A stretch of DNA of 64,000 nt from Beijerinckiaceae bacterium (GCA_947478455.1 CANJWR010000003.1:1-64000); one strand, 5' to 3'; counted from the stretch's first letter, positions 26,978 to 36,038 are shown. The notes: generated by a model from the sequence alone, not told the origin. Program-made: numbers and translations.

Positions 26978-28360
26978 TCAGATCTTGCGCATGCGCGGAC
27001 GCGCCGGTTCAGGCGTCAAGGCCAGCGCCGAAATGGCCCAGACGAGCGCATCCAGACGATCCGGGCTGGCGCGGCCCGGCAAGCCGTCGGGTCCGAAAGC
27101 ACACATCTCGTCTTCCAGCTTTGGAAATGCGCCAACATGGCGCACGCGATCTTGTTCGTAGAGTTGCGCAACCGGGGCAGCGCGCAGATATTTACCGCGT
27201 GTCGCCCGCACCTGTCGCACAGGCGCGCTGTCGTCAGCTTCGGCAATCACGGCGGCGACCATTTCGCCGCCCTGATTCACTTCGGCAATCAGTTCATCGG
27301 CTTCATGTCGATGATAAAGCGCCAACGCCGCGCGCGACCATGCTCCGGGGCGTGCAGCGGAAAGACTGGCGTCTTCCAGCACAAAAATGAAGCCGTCTGC
27401 ATCAACGCCCGCCGCCACAATACCGCATGAATCGGCGCGGCGATGCGAGGAGGCCGGCGGGTCGATCGCCACCACGACGCGCCTGAGTGGCGGGACTTTC
27501 TCAACCCGGCAGGCTTCCAGAAGATCGCGCGACCAGAGACCGTCGCTGCGTTCTTCCACAATGTCGCCATCGATTTCCTGACGACCCAGACGTGTTCCCG
27601 CGTAGCGCGCGACGATCCGGTCGAGAAAGATCGGCGCAAGGTTTTTCGCATTGGCGTGCGTCGACACGCGGGTCAATGCAGTCTTCGGATCGTTGACCAG
27701 ACGGCGCAGCAACGGCTGCGGACGCGGCGTCGTGGTCACCAATTGTCGCGGATGATGGCCAAGACGCAGGCCGAACTGAAGCATGTCGAATGTCTCCTGC
27801 CCATAACGCCACTTGGCCAGTTCGTCGAGCCAGGCGAATTCGAATTGCGGTCCGCGCAGACTTTCCGGATCGTCCGCCGAGAACGCATAGGCGACAGCGC
27901 CATTCGGCCATTCAAGCCTGCGGCGCGAGGGCTCCCAAACGGGGCGCTCATCGCCACGATGAACCGATAAAATGCCAGAGACGCCTTCAATCATTACATC
28001 GCGCACATCGGCGGCCGTCTCGCCGATCAAGGCGATCCGCCCGACTGGTTCAATCGCCAGTGAGGGCTCGCCCAGCGCGACAGCCTTGATCCATTCGGCG
28101 CCTGTGCGGGTCTTGCCTGCCCCGCGCCCGCCCATGATGAGCCAGACCGTCCAGGGTTCGCCGCCCTGACCGAGCAGCGGCGGCCATTGATCGTCGCGCG
28201 CCTGCAATTCCCAGCTTGCGATAACATTGTCGAGTTCTTCAGCGTTGAGGCTCTTCAGGAGCCTCGGGAGCTGGCCCAGTTCGAAGAGCTTCCTCAAGTC
28301 GGCGCGCAATGTCCGCTCGCAGTGTGGCCATGTCGCGGGCAGGTCGTTCGACTTGTCCAT
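26978..28360 (-). CDS. GTA g2 large terminase (packaging ATPase/nuclease)
   Basis: This roughly 460-aa packaging motor has an N-terminal ATPase with Walker A GGRGAGKT at about 77-84, a Walker B-like EFAWLDELAKW, and the coupling motif LVTTTPRPQP. The C-terminal RNase H-like nuclease shows the catalytic VVVAIDPPASSHRRADSCGI and a later SPDRLDALVWAISAL. In GTAs the motor packages host DNA without sequence preference. The ATG at 28360 overlaps g1 by about 122 bp. A start further downstream is possible, but no good ATG or GTG is present near the g1 stop. Confidence 0.94.
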   Translation of the reverse strand: MDKSNDLPATWPHCERTLRADLRKLFELGQLPRLLKSLNAEELDNVIASWELQARDDQWPPLLGQGGEPWTVWLIMGGRGAGKTRTGAEWIKAVALGEPSLAIEPVGRIALIGETAADVRDVMIEGVSGILSVHRGDERPVWEPSRRRLEWPNGAVAYAFSADDPESLRGPQFEFAWLDELAKWRYGQETFDMLQFGLRLGHHPRQLVTTTPRPQPLLRRLVNDPKTALTRVSTHANAKNLAPIFLDRIVARYAGTRLGRQEIDGDIVEERSDGLWSRDLLEACRVEKVPPLRRVVVAIDPPASSHRRADSCGIVAAGVDADGFIFVLEDASLSAARPGAWSRAALALYHRHEADELIAEVNQGGEMVAAVIAEADDSAPVRQVRATRGKYLRAAPVAQLYEQDRVRHVGAFPKLEDEMCAFGPDGLPGRASPDRLDALVWAISALALTPEPARPRMRKI

Positions 28361-28817
28361 CACGGCCCCTTCCGGCTTTGGTCTGCTTCGACGATTGCAG
28401 CTTGCGCAATTCGCCGAGCGCTTTCGTCAGGCTCGCCAGCATGCGGGCATTGCGTTCGGCCTCGGGCGAGCCGGGCTTGCCGAGGTCCTGCGCCGCATTG
28501 GCGATGCCCTGTTCGACTGCGGTCTCGATCTGGCCGGTAACCGCGCCGGCGTCGAAGACGCCAGCAGCCTTCTTGCGCGCAATACGCGCGGACGGCCGCA
28601 CGGCGCTTTTTGCTTTCACCGATGCCGCACGCCGGCTTTTCGCCTTGCCGGATGTCGGCGCTGTCCGCATCGGCCAACCCTGGCGCGCCCGCAGGGCGTA
28701 GAACGCCGCCGCCGTAAGTTTCAGCATCGCGGCCAGTTCGGAGACTTTCTTCTCACCCGCATCGTAAAGCGCGCGAACCTGCGCCAACAACTCCGGCTCG
28801 ATTGTTTCGGCAGACAT
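28239..28817 (-). CDS. GTA g1 small terminase-like protein
   Basis: The product has 192 aa from the ATG at 28817. The N-terminus (LLAQVRALYDAGEKKVSELA, LKLTAAAFYALRARQGWP) forms a predicted helix-turn-helix as in small terminases. A basic linker (SGKAKSRRAASVKAKS and following) and a helical coiled-coil-like region (NARMLASLTKALGELRKLQS) come next. In RcGTA this protein helps the large terminase. It is the first gene of the cluster, and the 274-bp region to the divergent CRP/FNR gene should hold the GTA promoter. Confidence 0.82.
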   Translation of the reverse strand: MSAETIEPELLAQVRALYDAGEKKVSELAAMLKLTAAAFYALRARQGWPMRTAPTSGKAKSRRAASVKAKSAVRPSARIARKKAAGVFDAGAVTGQIETAVEQGIANAAQDLGKPGSPEAERNARMLASLTKALGELRKLQSSKQTKAGRGRDGQVERPARDMATLRADIARRLEEALRTGPAPEAPEEPQR

Positions 28818-29091
28818 CCGCAGCCCCCTGACCGAGACCGGACGCGCCAATGCAGCGCGCAGGAGCCGCAAGGCCGTCCGGTTTTTCTTACATGTGTGGA
28901 GTGTGGGGGAACCCTACAGGACCAGCGCACGGTCGTCAAGGAATATTTTCCGTTTAACTGATTTTTTTCTCTTGTGGCCTATTGCCGCGATTGGGTCTGC
29001 GCCCTCAAATGTTTGCGCCCGATCAAATCGGGACGGCTCGAAGGGTGCGATCCGTTACGAATTAATCGGATCAAATTACTGGCGCAAAACA
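28818..29091. promoter_or_regulatory. Divergent promoter region of GTA cluster and CRP/FNR gene
   Basis: This 274-bp spacer separates the first GTA gene (minus) from the CRP/FNR-type gene (plus). It includes an AT-rich patch (about 28945-28975). No clear FNR box (TTGAT-N4-ATCAA) or other palindromic operator was found by eye, so promoter positions are not assigned. Confidence 0.45.
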
Positions 29092-29784
29092 ATGTCCGCC
29101 CTCGCTCAGGAACTACAGGCGCTCAGGGAATTGCCCCTGTTTTCAACGCTTGGGCAGGATTGTTTTGAGCGCCTGATGGCTGGTACGCGGATTGAAAACC
29201 TGAAGGCCGGCGAAGTCCTGTTCCGTCAGGGCGACCCGGCGGCAGCGATTTTCGTGGTCGTCGAGGGATGGGTGAAGCTGGTTCGCCTTACCGAGCCGGG
29301 CGAAGAAGTGGTTATCAGGCTTTTCACGCGCGGGCATAATTTTGCCGAGACGCTTGCCTTTCATCCCCGGCCCCATTCGGCGAGCGCTGAAACGGCGACG
29401 TCGTGCGTGATCGCGCGCATTCCTTCAAGTTTTGCGGCTCGCGTTGCTCATGAATGCCCCGAGCTTGCCTTCGCGATTGTCCAATCGTCCGACGCCAATC
29501 TTTTCGCCCTGATGGACGAGATCGAATCTCTCAAGGCGCAGAATGCCGACGAGCGCGTCGCGCGCTTCATTTTGTCGCTTTGTCCCGACGTGGACGGCGG
29601 GTGCTGCGTTCATCTGCCGTTCGGCAAAAGGCTGATCGCCGACTATCTCGGGGTGAAACAGGAGACGCTGTCGCGCTGTTTCGCGAAACTGCGCGCTGTC
29701 GGGGTCGAGATCGGACGCAGCGACATCAGGGTTGCGAGCATCCCGAGGCTGGAAGCTGCTCTCTACGAGGCCGCCATCCCCTAA
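29092..29784 (+). CDS. CRP/FNR-family transcriptional regulator
   Basis: This 230-aa DNA-binding regulator has a cyclic-nucleotide-binding-like sensor domain (about 15-130: LKAGEVLFRQGDPAAAIFVV, VIRLFTRGHNFAETLAF). A long dimerisation helix (SDANLFALMDEIESLKAQNA) and a C-terminal Crp-type HTH (LPFGKRLIADYLGVKQETLS, then RCFAKLRAVGVEI) follow. It lacks the N-terminal Cys cluster of FNR, so an oxygen-sensing 4Fe-4S cluster is unlikely. Overall it resembles the DNR/NNR-like subgroup, but the ligand cannot be assigned. The ATG at 29092 is chosen because the upstream part of the frame has no domain character. It faces away from the GTA genes. Confidence 0.9.
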   Translation: MSALAQELQALRELPLFSTLGQDCFERLMAGTRIENLKAGEVLFRQGDPAAAIFVVVEGWVKLVRLTEPGEEVVIRLFTRGHNFAETLAFHPRPHSASAETATSCVIARIPSSFAARVAHECPELAFAIVQSSDANLFALMDEIESLKAQNADERVARFILSLCPDVDGGCCVHLPFGKRLIADYLGVKQETLSRCFAKLRAVGVEIGRSDIRVASIPRLEAALYEAAIP

Positions 29785-29916
29785 GCCACAGACTTGGCAG
29801 CGAATTTAGTAAAAATACCTTCGTGCGCATTAACGAAATTTCCGCAGACGCGAGCTAATGTTTGTTGGTGATTTCAAGCGTTTGCCTGCCGGCGGACGTC
29901 GTGACGGGGGCTTAGC

Positions 29917-30396
29917 GTGATCGAGACCAGCCTGGAGACAAACTCCGGACATCATGAGACTGGATCGCACGCCCGTTTCGAGCCCTTGCTCAGAAAATTG
30001 CGCGACAGCCTGACGCTCATGGATGGAATTCGCTTTTGCGCGGCCTTCAATGGCGGCGGTCTCATCGGTCTTGTGGGTTATGTGGGTTTTCTTGTCGGGC
30101 TCGAAAATCTGGGCATCTCGCGGGCTATTTTCATTCCGATGGTGGCGACTTTCTCGTTCGGGCTCCTTTTTGCAGGACTCGCCACAACCGTCTGGTTCGC
30201 CTCGCGCCACCACATGGCCCATGCAGGCGCTCTTGTGATTGAAGGAGCTGTCGAAAAGGAGGTTCGGGAGATCAAGTCATTCCGGCGAGCTGGACGTCTT
30301 CAGGGCTGGACTACCAGTCTTGTGGCTGCATCCTACGTGACTTTTCTGACGGGACTTGCCGGTCTTCCCATGCTGATTTCAGGCCTGAACGGCTAA
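29917..30396 (+). CDS. Hypothetical inner-membrane protein
   Basis: The 159-aa product has a GTG start at 29917. A soluble N-terminus (about 40 residues) is followed by hydrophobic helices: FNGGGLIGLVGYVGFLVG (about 45-62), IFIPMVATFSFGLLFAGLAT (about 71-91) and SLVAASYVTFLTGLAGLPML (about 134-153). A charged segment with EKEVREIKSFRRAGR lies between the last two. No family was recognised. It stands alone, 132 bp after the CRP/FNR gene and 84 bp before the TIM-barrel gene. Confidence 0.7.
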   Translation: MIETSLETNSGHHETGSHARFEPLLRKLRDSLTLMDGIRFCAAFNGGGLIGLVGYVGFLVGLENLGISRAIFIPMVATFSFGLLFAGLATTVWFASRHHMAHAGALVIEGAVEKEVREIKSFRRAGRLQGWTTSLVAASYVTFLTGLAGLPMLISGLNG

Positions 30397-30480
30397 GCTT
30401 TCCTTAACTTCGACGGCAGGCGGATAGACACAGGGCATAAGGCGCGCAACATTACGCTGATGATTCCCTGTGAGACGAAA

Positions 30481-31290
30481 ATGCCGCTGCTGTCGCTGGC
30501 CGCACTGACGATTCTGGATGCTGGCCCTGCCGGCCAGATCCGCGCGGCAGCAGAGGCCGGATTTGAATCCGTCGGCCTTCGACTCAATCCTCACGTCGCG
30601 AGCGATCCTCATATTGTCGGAAATCTCGATCGCCAGCGCGAGATCGAAAGTCTGCTTCGCGATACTGGCATCAAGGTGCTGGAGGTTGGCGTCTTTCCGA
30701 TCCGCCCTGAGACCAGCATGGACGAGATCGCACCAGTCATGGCATTCAGCCACAAGATCGGCGCTCAGTTTCTGGTCTGTCCGATAGAAGATCCCGAGCC
30801 GCAGCGCCGCATCGAGACCTTCGGGCGCATCTGCGAGTTGGCGGAAAGCTGCGCACTGGCGGGACTGATCGAATTCAATCCCTACAGCGCCTGCGCATCG
30901 CTGGCCGAGGCGCTCGAAATTCTACGCCTGACCGGAGCCGAAAACGGCGCACTCGTAATTGATGCGCTACATCTGTCGCGTTCGGGCGGCAGTCCTGCCG
31001 ATCTGAAATCGGTCGATCCGTCTCTCTTGCAACTGAGCCATTTTTGCGATGCGCCCTTGCCGCCCACCGGACGGCTTTCATTCGACCAATTGCGCGCCGA
31101 GTCCCGAACAGCGCGCATGTTGCCGGGCGAAGGCGCGTTGTGGCTCCATGCTTTTCTGGACGCCATGCCGGCCAATGCGCCCATCAGCATAGAAGCGCCT
31201 ACAGCCCGCGACGCCGGCTTGTCGGCCTCTGAGCGCGCCCGTCGCGCGCTGGCGGCCACCCGCGCCTTCATGGCGACGCGGCCAAGCTGA
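30481..31290 (+). CDS. Sugar phosphate isomerase/epimerase-like TIM barrel
   Basis: The product has about 269 aa (ATG at 30481; an in-frame ATG at 30460 is possible). The fold is the AP-endonuclease-2/xylose-isomerase-like TIM barrel. LSLAALTILDAGPAGQIRAA, AAEAGFESVGLRL, GIKVLEVGVF, AGLIEFNPYSACAS with its metal-binding Glu, and ALVIDALHLSRSGGSPADL with Asp and His in the metal site are readable. The substrate is unknown. Similar proteins act on sugars or inositol derivatives. The gene is not in an operon. Confidence 0.85.
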   Translation: MPLLSLAALTILDAGPAGQIRAAAEAGFESVGLRLNPHVASDPHIVGNLDRQREIESLLRDTGIKVLEVGVFPIRPETSMDEIAPVMAFSHKIGAQFLVCPIEDPEPQRRIETFGRICELAESCALAGLIEFNPYSACASLAEALEILRLTGAENGALVIDALHLSRSGGSPADLKSVDPSLLQLSHFCDAPLPPTGRLSFDQLRAESRTARMLPGEGALWLHAFLDAMPANAPISIEAPTARDAGLSASERARRALAATRAFMATRPS

Positions 31291-31310
31291 CACCAACCCA
31301 GTCCGGCCAA

Positions 31311-31440
31311 GAAAAAGCCCGACGCCTTGGGGGAAGGCGCCGGGCAGAGACAGGGTCATCACTGAGGGGCACGAATGCCTTGTTCCGTTTATGATAGGCG
31401 GTCATGTCGAGCCGATGACCGGAACGGGGCGGAATCTGGG
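31311..31440 (-). ncRNA. Candidate structured small RNA or 3' UTR ending in an intrinsic terminator
   Basis: Read on the minus strand, this stretch folds into successive elements. First comes a stem GTTCCG/CGGAAC enclosing GGTCAT/ATGACC (31382-31425). Next is a tight GGCA-TTCG-TGCC tetraloop hairpin (31368-31379). Last is a 12-bp hairpin with one mismatch (31317-31345) followed by TTTTT (31316-31312). It lies between the sugar isomerase gene and the 3' end of the YcgN gene, with no coding frame. It may be an independent sRNA or be cut from the ycgN transcript; no promoter was recognised. The terminator part is more certain than the sRNA identity. Confidence 0.45.
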
Positions 31441-31460
31441 CGTTTTGGAGCAGCCCTGCC

Positions 31461-31973
31461 CTAGCTCATGGGTTTGGCCTTCGCGGGAACTTTCGTCGGC
31501 CAGGCGACCACGTAGTCGGTCAAGTCCTCGACCGGCACATCGTCCTCAAAGCCCATGACCTTGCCGCGCACAGAGACACCGGCCTCGTGAACCGTGTCGG
31601 GATTCCCGGAGATGAGCGGATGCCACCACATCAAATCCTTGCCCTCCGCCACAAGGCGATAGCCGCAGGTCGGCGGCAGCCATTTGAGTGTGCGAACCTC
31701 GGCAGGCGTCAGTTTGATGCAGTCGGAGACTTTTTTCTGACGGTTTTTATAGTCGGAACACCGGCATGTGCCGGCTGAGAACAGCTGGCAGGCGACACTG
31801 GTGAAATAGACCTTGCCGGTATCCTCGTCCTCAAGCTTGACCAGACAGCAGCGACCGCAACCGTCGCAAAGCGACTCCCATTCTTTTGTGGTCATCTGCT
31901 CAAGGGATTTTGTACGCCAGAACGGCGCATTGCCCTCCGGCGACTGATCTGGCGGAATTTGCTTTTTAGCCAT
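31461..31973 (-). CDS. YcgN-family (UPF0260) cysteine cluster protein
   Basis: This roughly 170-aa cytoplasmic protein of unknown function belongs to the YcgN/UPF0260 family. [20 protein letters not shown] begins the domain. The cysteine cluster [20 protein letters not shown], with further Cys in [23 protein letters not shown] and PPTCGYRL, may bind a metal or an Fe-S cluster. The ATG at 31973 follows the longer frame to 32009, which has a basic non-family extension. A structured terminator region follows. Confidence 0.93.
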   Translation of the reverse strand: MAKKQIPPDQSPEGNAPFWRTKSLEQMTTKEWESLCDGCGRCCLVKLEDEDTGKVYFTSVACQLFSAGTCRCSDYKNRQKKVSDCIKLTPAEVRTLKWLPPTCGYRLVAEGKDLMWWHPLISGNPDTVHEAGVSVRGKVMGFEDDVPVEDLTDYVVAWPTKVPAKAKPMS

Positions 31974-32221
31974 TGGACGTAGCCATCTGATCCGCTTTTT
32001 GCCGCGCAAAACGCCCGGACAGCTTCATTTGCGCCCCGACGGCATTCCGATCAAGCCCCCACCTGCAGGCATATTGTTTGCGGAGACAGGGCAGAGGTCG
32101 GCTGACCTGCCACGTCATCGCGCAAATTTGTGCCACCCTGATACGGGATGTTGCAATTCGCGGTCGTCAGAGCTGACTTAAGGATTTATATACACCTTCA
32201 TCCACCCCGGAGCGGCCCTGC

Positions 32222-34471
32222 GTGTTCGAGGAATTTCAGAATTCGAAGTTCGGCAAGCGTATCTCGCGCGCGATGCTGGCGTTCGACGCCTGGATCAACT
32301 CGTCACTTTTCGATAGCAGCCAGCGGGCGCGCTCGGTTTGCGCCGATTTTTCGGCCTATATGGATCGCTTTTACGTCTCGGGCTGGCGCAAACTCGGTGT
32401 CGAGGCTGCTTGTGAAGGACTGACGCTCGGGCTAGCCGGCTCGGTGGTGATGCTGGCGCTCGCTGTTCCGGCCTTCAACGAAACGTCCGACGACGACTGG
32501 CTGAAGAAGCAGGATCTCGCCGTCACCTTCCTCGACCGCTACGGTCAGGAAGTCGGACGCCGCGGCATCAAGCATGACGATTCCGTGCCGCTTTCGGCTT
32601 TCCCTGATCATTTGCTGAAGGCCGTGCTGGCGACCGAAGACCGCCGCTTTTACGACCACTGGGGCATAGACCCCATCGGCACCATGCGCGCCTTAACGGT
32701 GAATGCTCGTTCAACAGGCGTCGTGCAGGGTGGATCTTCCATCTCGCAGCAACTTGCGAAAAACCTGTTCCTCTCCAACGAGCGGACGCTGGAGCGCAAA
32801 GTCAAGGAAGCCTTTCTGGCAATCTGGTTGGAATTCCGGCTGACCAAGCCGGAAATTCTGAAGCTCTATCTCGACCGCGCCTATATGGGCGGCGGCACGT
32901 ATGGCGTGCAGGCGGCTGCTGAATTCTATTTCAACAAAGCCATTCCGGATCTCTCCCTGTCGGAAGCCGCGATGCTGGCCGGACTTTTCAAGGCGCCGAC
33001 CAAATTCGCCCCGCACGTCAACCTGCCGGCGGCGCGCTCGCGGGCCAATGACGTTTTGAACAATCTGGTCGACGCCGGTTTCATGACCGAAGGTCAGGTT
33101 TATGGAGCGAAGAAAAGCCCGGCGACACCAGTCGACAGACGGCGTGAGCAAAGTCCAGACTGGTATCTCGACTGGGCTTTCGACGAGGTCAAGAAGCTCG
33201 CAGCAGCCGGCAAGCTGGGGCCCGATCGCGTCCTGACCATCCGCACAGCGCTCGACACCAACATCCAGAAGCGGGCGGAAACCGCGATTGAAGATTCATT
33301 GCGGCTTTACGGACGTCAGTATCGCGCCACGCAAGGCGCCGCCGTCGTGATGGACACGAACGGGGCGGTTCGGGCCGTTGTGGGCGGCCGCGACTATGGC
33401 TCAAGCCAGTTCAATCGCGCCACCGATGCGGCGCGCCAACCGGGCTCCTCGTTCAAACCGTTCGTCTATCTCACTGCGGTGATGACAGAAAAATTCCATC
33501 GCGACACTGTGGTCGATGGTTCCAGCCTGTGCATCGGCAACTGGTGCCCGTCCAATTATGGCGGTGCAGGCGCCGGACGACTGCCGATGGTGGTGGCGCT
33601 GCAGAAGTCCCTCAACACCGTAGCCGTATGGTTGTCGATCAAGATCGGCGAAGCCTATTGGCCGCGCGGACAGGCCTACCATCAGGGGCGTATCGCCCAG
33701 CTGGGTCGCTCGAAGATCGTCGAAAACGCAAAGAGAATGGGCGTCACGACGCCACTGACCGACACGGTTTCGCTTCCGCTGGGCGCAGGCGAAGTGAAGA
33801 TGATCGACATGGCCTCCGCCTATGCGGTTTTCGCCAATGGCGGAAAGCGCGCGACCGCATTTGCGGCGACCGAAATCCGCAACTCGCACGGCGATGTCAT
33901 TTATCGCCACGAACGCGACGCGGGCGTCGGCGAGCAGATCATGCCGGCTGACAAGATGGCCGAGATGAACAACCTCCTGAAAGAAGTTGTTACCGGCGGC
34001 ACCGCGACAGCCGCGCGCCTCGACGGGGTGGTTGCAGCTGGCAAGACCGGCACGACCAACGCCTATCGCGACGCCTGGTTCGACGGTTTCACGGGCAATT
34101 ATGTCTGTACGGTCTGGTTCGGCAACGATGACGATTCGTCCATGAACAACATGACCGGCGGCTCCCTGCCCGCCCGGACATGGAAGGAAATCATGGCCTA
34201 TGCGCATCAGGGCATCGAGTTGAAGAACCCCTATGGCGTATCCGATGCAGCGCCGAAAGTGGCTGCGGCCGCGCCAATGCCGGGGTCGAGCGGCGATCTT
34301 GGCCGCCCGCAACGGCCCGCGACGCTGTCGCGCCAATCTTCCGAGACGCTCGGAGCCATCGAGACGATGTTCTCTACCGCCCTGCCCCGTAAGCGCGCCG
34401 ACATTCCAGCGATGGATTCGTCGCGTCGCAGCGCAGGGCTGAATGGCGGTTCGCGCACCAAGATCGACTGA
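32222..34471 (+). CDS. Class A penicillin-binding protein 1A-family (transglycosylase/transpeptidase)
   Basis: This bifunctional enzyme polymerises and crosslinks peptidoglycan at the inner membrane. The 749-aa product has a GTG start, a cytoplasmic N-terminus of about 65 residues and one membrane anchor (TLGLAGSVVMLALAVPAF, about 68-85). The GT51 domain has catalytic Glu139 in VLATEDRRFYDHWG and the motif VVQGGSSISQQLAKNLFL. The transpeptidase domain has Ser409/Lys412 (GSSFKP), an SLN motif in QKSLNTVAVW and KTGTT in VAAGKTGTTNAYRDAWFDGF. The Pro/Ala-rich C-terminus is probably disordered. It is followed by the DUF1214/DUF1254 genes but has no other wall genes around it. Confidence 0.95.
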   Translation: MFEEFQNSKFGKRISRAMLAFDAWINSSLFDSSQRARSVCADFSAYMDRFYVSGWRKLGVEAACEGLTLGLAGSVVMLALAVPAFNETSDDDWLKKQDLAVTFLDRYGQEVGRRGIKHDDSVPLSAFPDHLLKAVLATEDRRFYDHWGIDPIGTMRALTVNARSTGVVQGGSSISQQLAKNLFLSNERTLERKVKEAFLAIWLEFRLTKPEILKLYLDRAYMGGGTYGVQAAAEFYFNKAIPDLSLSEAAMLAGLFKAPTKFAPHVNLPAARSRANDVLNNLVDAGFMTEGQVYGAKKSPATPVDRRREQSPDWYLDWAFDEVKKLAAAGKLGPDRVLTIRTALDTNIQKRAETAIEDSLRLYGRQYRATQGAAVVMDTNGAVRAVVGGRDYGSSQFNRATDAARQPGSSFKPFVYLTAVMTEKFHRDTVVDGSSLCIGNWCPSNYGGAGAGRLPMVVALQKSLNTVAVWLSIKIGEAYWPRGQAYHQGRIAQLGRSKIVENAKRMGVTTPLTDTVSLPLGAGEVKMIDMASAYAVFANGGKRATAFAATEIRNSHGDVIYRHERDAGVGEQIMPADKMAEMNNLLKEVVTGGTATAARLDGVVAAGKTGTTNAYRDAWFDGFTGNYVCTVWFGNDDDSSMNNMTGGSLPARTWKEIMAYAHQGIELKNPYGVSDAAPKVAAAAPMPGSSGDLGRPQRPATLSRQSSETLGAIETMFSTALPRKRADIPAMDSSRRSAGLNGGSRTKID

Positions 34472-34560
34472 TTGCCCATTGCTTCACCGAATTCGTGACA
34501 TTCGGCGCAAGGCCGGGCACGATAGGGCGAATCTCGCGCGACTGACTTTCGAGACCGACG

Positions 34561-35139
34561 TTGGAAAATTTTCTAAGGACGCTGGCGACGTTGCTGATTG
34601 GCGTCGCACTGGGTCTGTTTGCCACTTACATGGCGGTTGAGCGCGGCTACGGTTTCGGTGCCGTCAATGCTGGCGCATGGCGCGCCTGGCCGAAAACCGG
34701 CTCGCCGGAAGCAGATCCCTATGCGCGCGCTGTGGTGGCTCGCACCGGCGAAATTCCGCTCGGACTGGCAGAAGGCCTAATGTTTATTGCGGATAGCGAT
34801 GACACAGGCGCGCCATTAGATCCCAAATGCGATTATACGATCCGTGGCCGCACGCCCCCCGCGCGTTACTGGACGCTGACGCTAATGACGCCGCGCGGTT
34901 TTCTTATCGACAACGATCTCAAACGTTTCGGGTTCACATCGGCTGAAATCGTCCGCGAGCGCGAGACCCCGCTGGATGTGATCATTTCGGCCTCCGCCCG
35001 ACCGGGTAACTGGTTGCCGCTGGGGCGCCCCGCGCCGTTCGTGGCGGTGCTGCGGCTTTACGATACAATCGTACGCGCCAGCGCTTCGGCGATCGATGCG
35101 CGCAGTCTGCCATCGGTCGTGCGCGGAAGCTGCTCATGA
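34561..35139 (+). CDS. DUF1214 domain exported protein
   Basis: The 192-aa product has a TTG start and an N-terminal signal-anchor (about 5-25: LRTLATLLIGVALGLFATYM). The short stand-alone form of DUF1214 is recognisable from AWRAWPKTGSPEADPYARAV, RTGEIPLGLAEGLMFIADSD and PARYWTLTLMTPRGFL. In larger proteins DUF1214 follows DUF1254 in one chain. Here they are encoded by two adjacent genes overlapping by 4 bp, so they probably form one periplasmic complex. The function of either domain is unknown. Confidence 0.88.
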   Translation: MENFLRTLATLLIGVALGLFATYMAVERGYGFGAVNAGAWRAWPKTGSPEADPYARAVVARTGEIPLGLAEGLMFIADSDDTGAPLDPKCDYTIRGRTPPARYWTLTLMTPRGFLIDNDLKRFGFTSAEIVRERETPLDVIISASARPGNWLPLGRPAPFVAVLRLYDTIVRASASAIDARSLPSVVRGSCS

Positions 35140-35717
35140 AACAACTCGACCGCATTCTGGGCTGGGTTCCGTGGATTTTCGGCGCACTGATTATCGCCGG
35201 CATCGTCCACATTTTGTCGATCCTCGCCATGCCGCGTTTGGCGCCAAATGATTCCTACTCGCAGCTGGCCGGCGCAGCGCCCCTTTCGCGGCTTGCGCCA
35301 TTGCCGGCCATCGCACCGGGTAGCGAGCTCGCGCCTTTCGAGGATCCGGCCATGTTGGCTTCGATCTGCCGCTACGATCTTGATCGCGGTCCGTTACGAT
35401 TGCGCGGGAATTTCGGCGGCGACCAGCTCATCCTGCTGTCGTTTCATAGCCGCTTTGGCGAGGTGTTCTATTCGATGACGGATCGCAGCGCGACGCGCGG
35501 CGTACTCGACATTCTAGTGCTGACGTCCCTACAGCTCGCCGCGATCGAGGCCTACGACAGTGAAGACGAATTACCCTCGGAGCTGCGCCTGATCGCGCCC
35601 GACAAACTCGGGTACGTGATCATTCGCGGCCTTGCGGCGCAGCCTGGAGGCCGCGACACTGCGACAACGCGTCTCAACGCGCTCGCTTGCGGGCTTGAAG
35701 CCTCGCTGCCGGGTTGA
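35136..35717 (+). CDS. DUF1254 domain membrane/periplasmic protein
   Basis: The 193-aa product starts within the DUF1214 stop (ATGA). It has one membrane helix (WVPWIFGALIIAGIVHILSI, about 10-29) and a short DUF1254-like domain with LAMPRLAPNDSYSQL, DPAMLASICRYDLDRGPLRL and SFHSRFGEVFYSMTDRSATR. This split, shortened DUF1254 partner is common in Rhizobiales next to the DUF1214 gene. The pair is assumed to act together at the periplasmic face. Function unknown. Confidence 0.87.
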   Translation: MKQLDRILGWVPWIFGALIIAGIVHILSILAMPRLAPNDSYSQLAGAAPLSRLAPLPAIAPGSELAPFEDPAMLASICRYDLDRGPLRLRGNFGGDQLILLSFHSRFGEVFYSMTDRSATRGVLDILVLTSLQLAAIEAYDSEDELPSELRLIAPDKLGYVIIRGLAAQPGGRDTATTRLNALACGLEASLPG

Positions 35718-35721
35718 AGAT

Positions 35722-35934
35722 TTACGCGCGACGTTTGCGCGGCGTCTTCGGTCCGTTGTTTTTCCCGTTCGTGCGGCCTGTCCGTTTGGGAGCTTCGGCA
35801 ATTGCCGGAGCTTCCACGTAACGCTCATACCTCACGCCGGTAAAAAACAGAATTTCGGCGCCGGCCGTTGTGCGGCCGGTTACCCGTTTGCGGAATTCGT
35901 GCCTGTCTAAATCAAAACTCAGAATATCGCCCAT
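35722..35934 (-). CDS. Small conserved hypothetical protein
   Basis: The 70-aa product begins MGDILSFDLDRHEFRKRVTG. Its core EILFFTGVRYERYVE recurs in small Rhizobiales proteins as I remember them. The C-terminus is very basic and Lys/Arg-rich (TGRTNGKNNGPKTPRKRR), suggesting nucleic-acid contact or disorder. It is convergent with the DUF1254 gene, 4 bp apart. Function is unknown. The core motif makes it more than a chance frame. Confidence 0.6.
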   Translation of the reverse strand: MGDILSFDLDRHEFRKRVTGRTTAGAEILFFTGVRYERYVEAPAIAEAPKRTGRTNGKNNGPKTPRKRRA

Positions 35935-36038
35935 ATCGCTAACTCCGGAAACCCGGCCCGGCTGAATACCGATGCGAAGCAGCCCGCGACCATCACGGAC
36001 GATCGAAGGTTAATGTTCCGTCAACAACTGAGGTCTAG

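Noticed and set aside
13176-28817. Intact temperate prophage
   Set aside because: No integrase, repressor, replication, attachment repeats or lysis endolysin; gene order is that of an RcGTA-type element.
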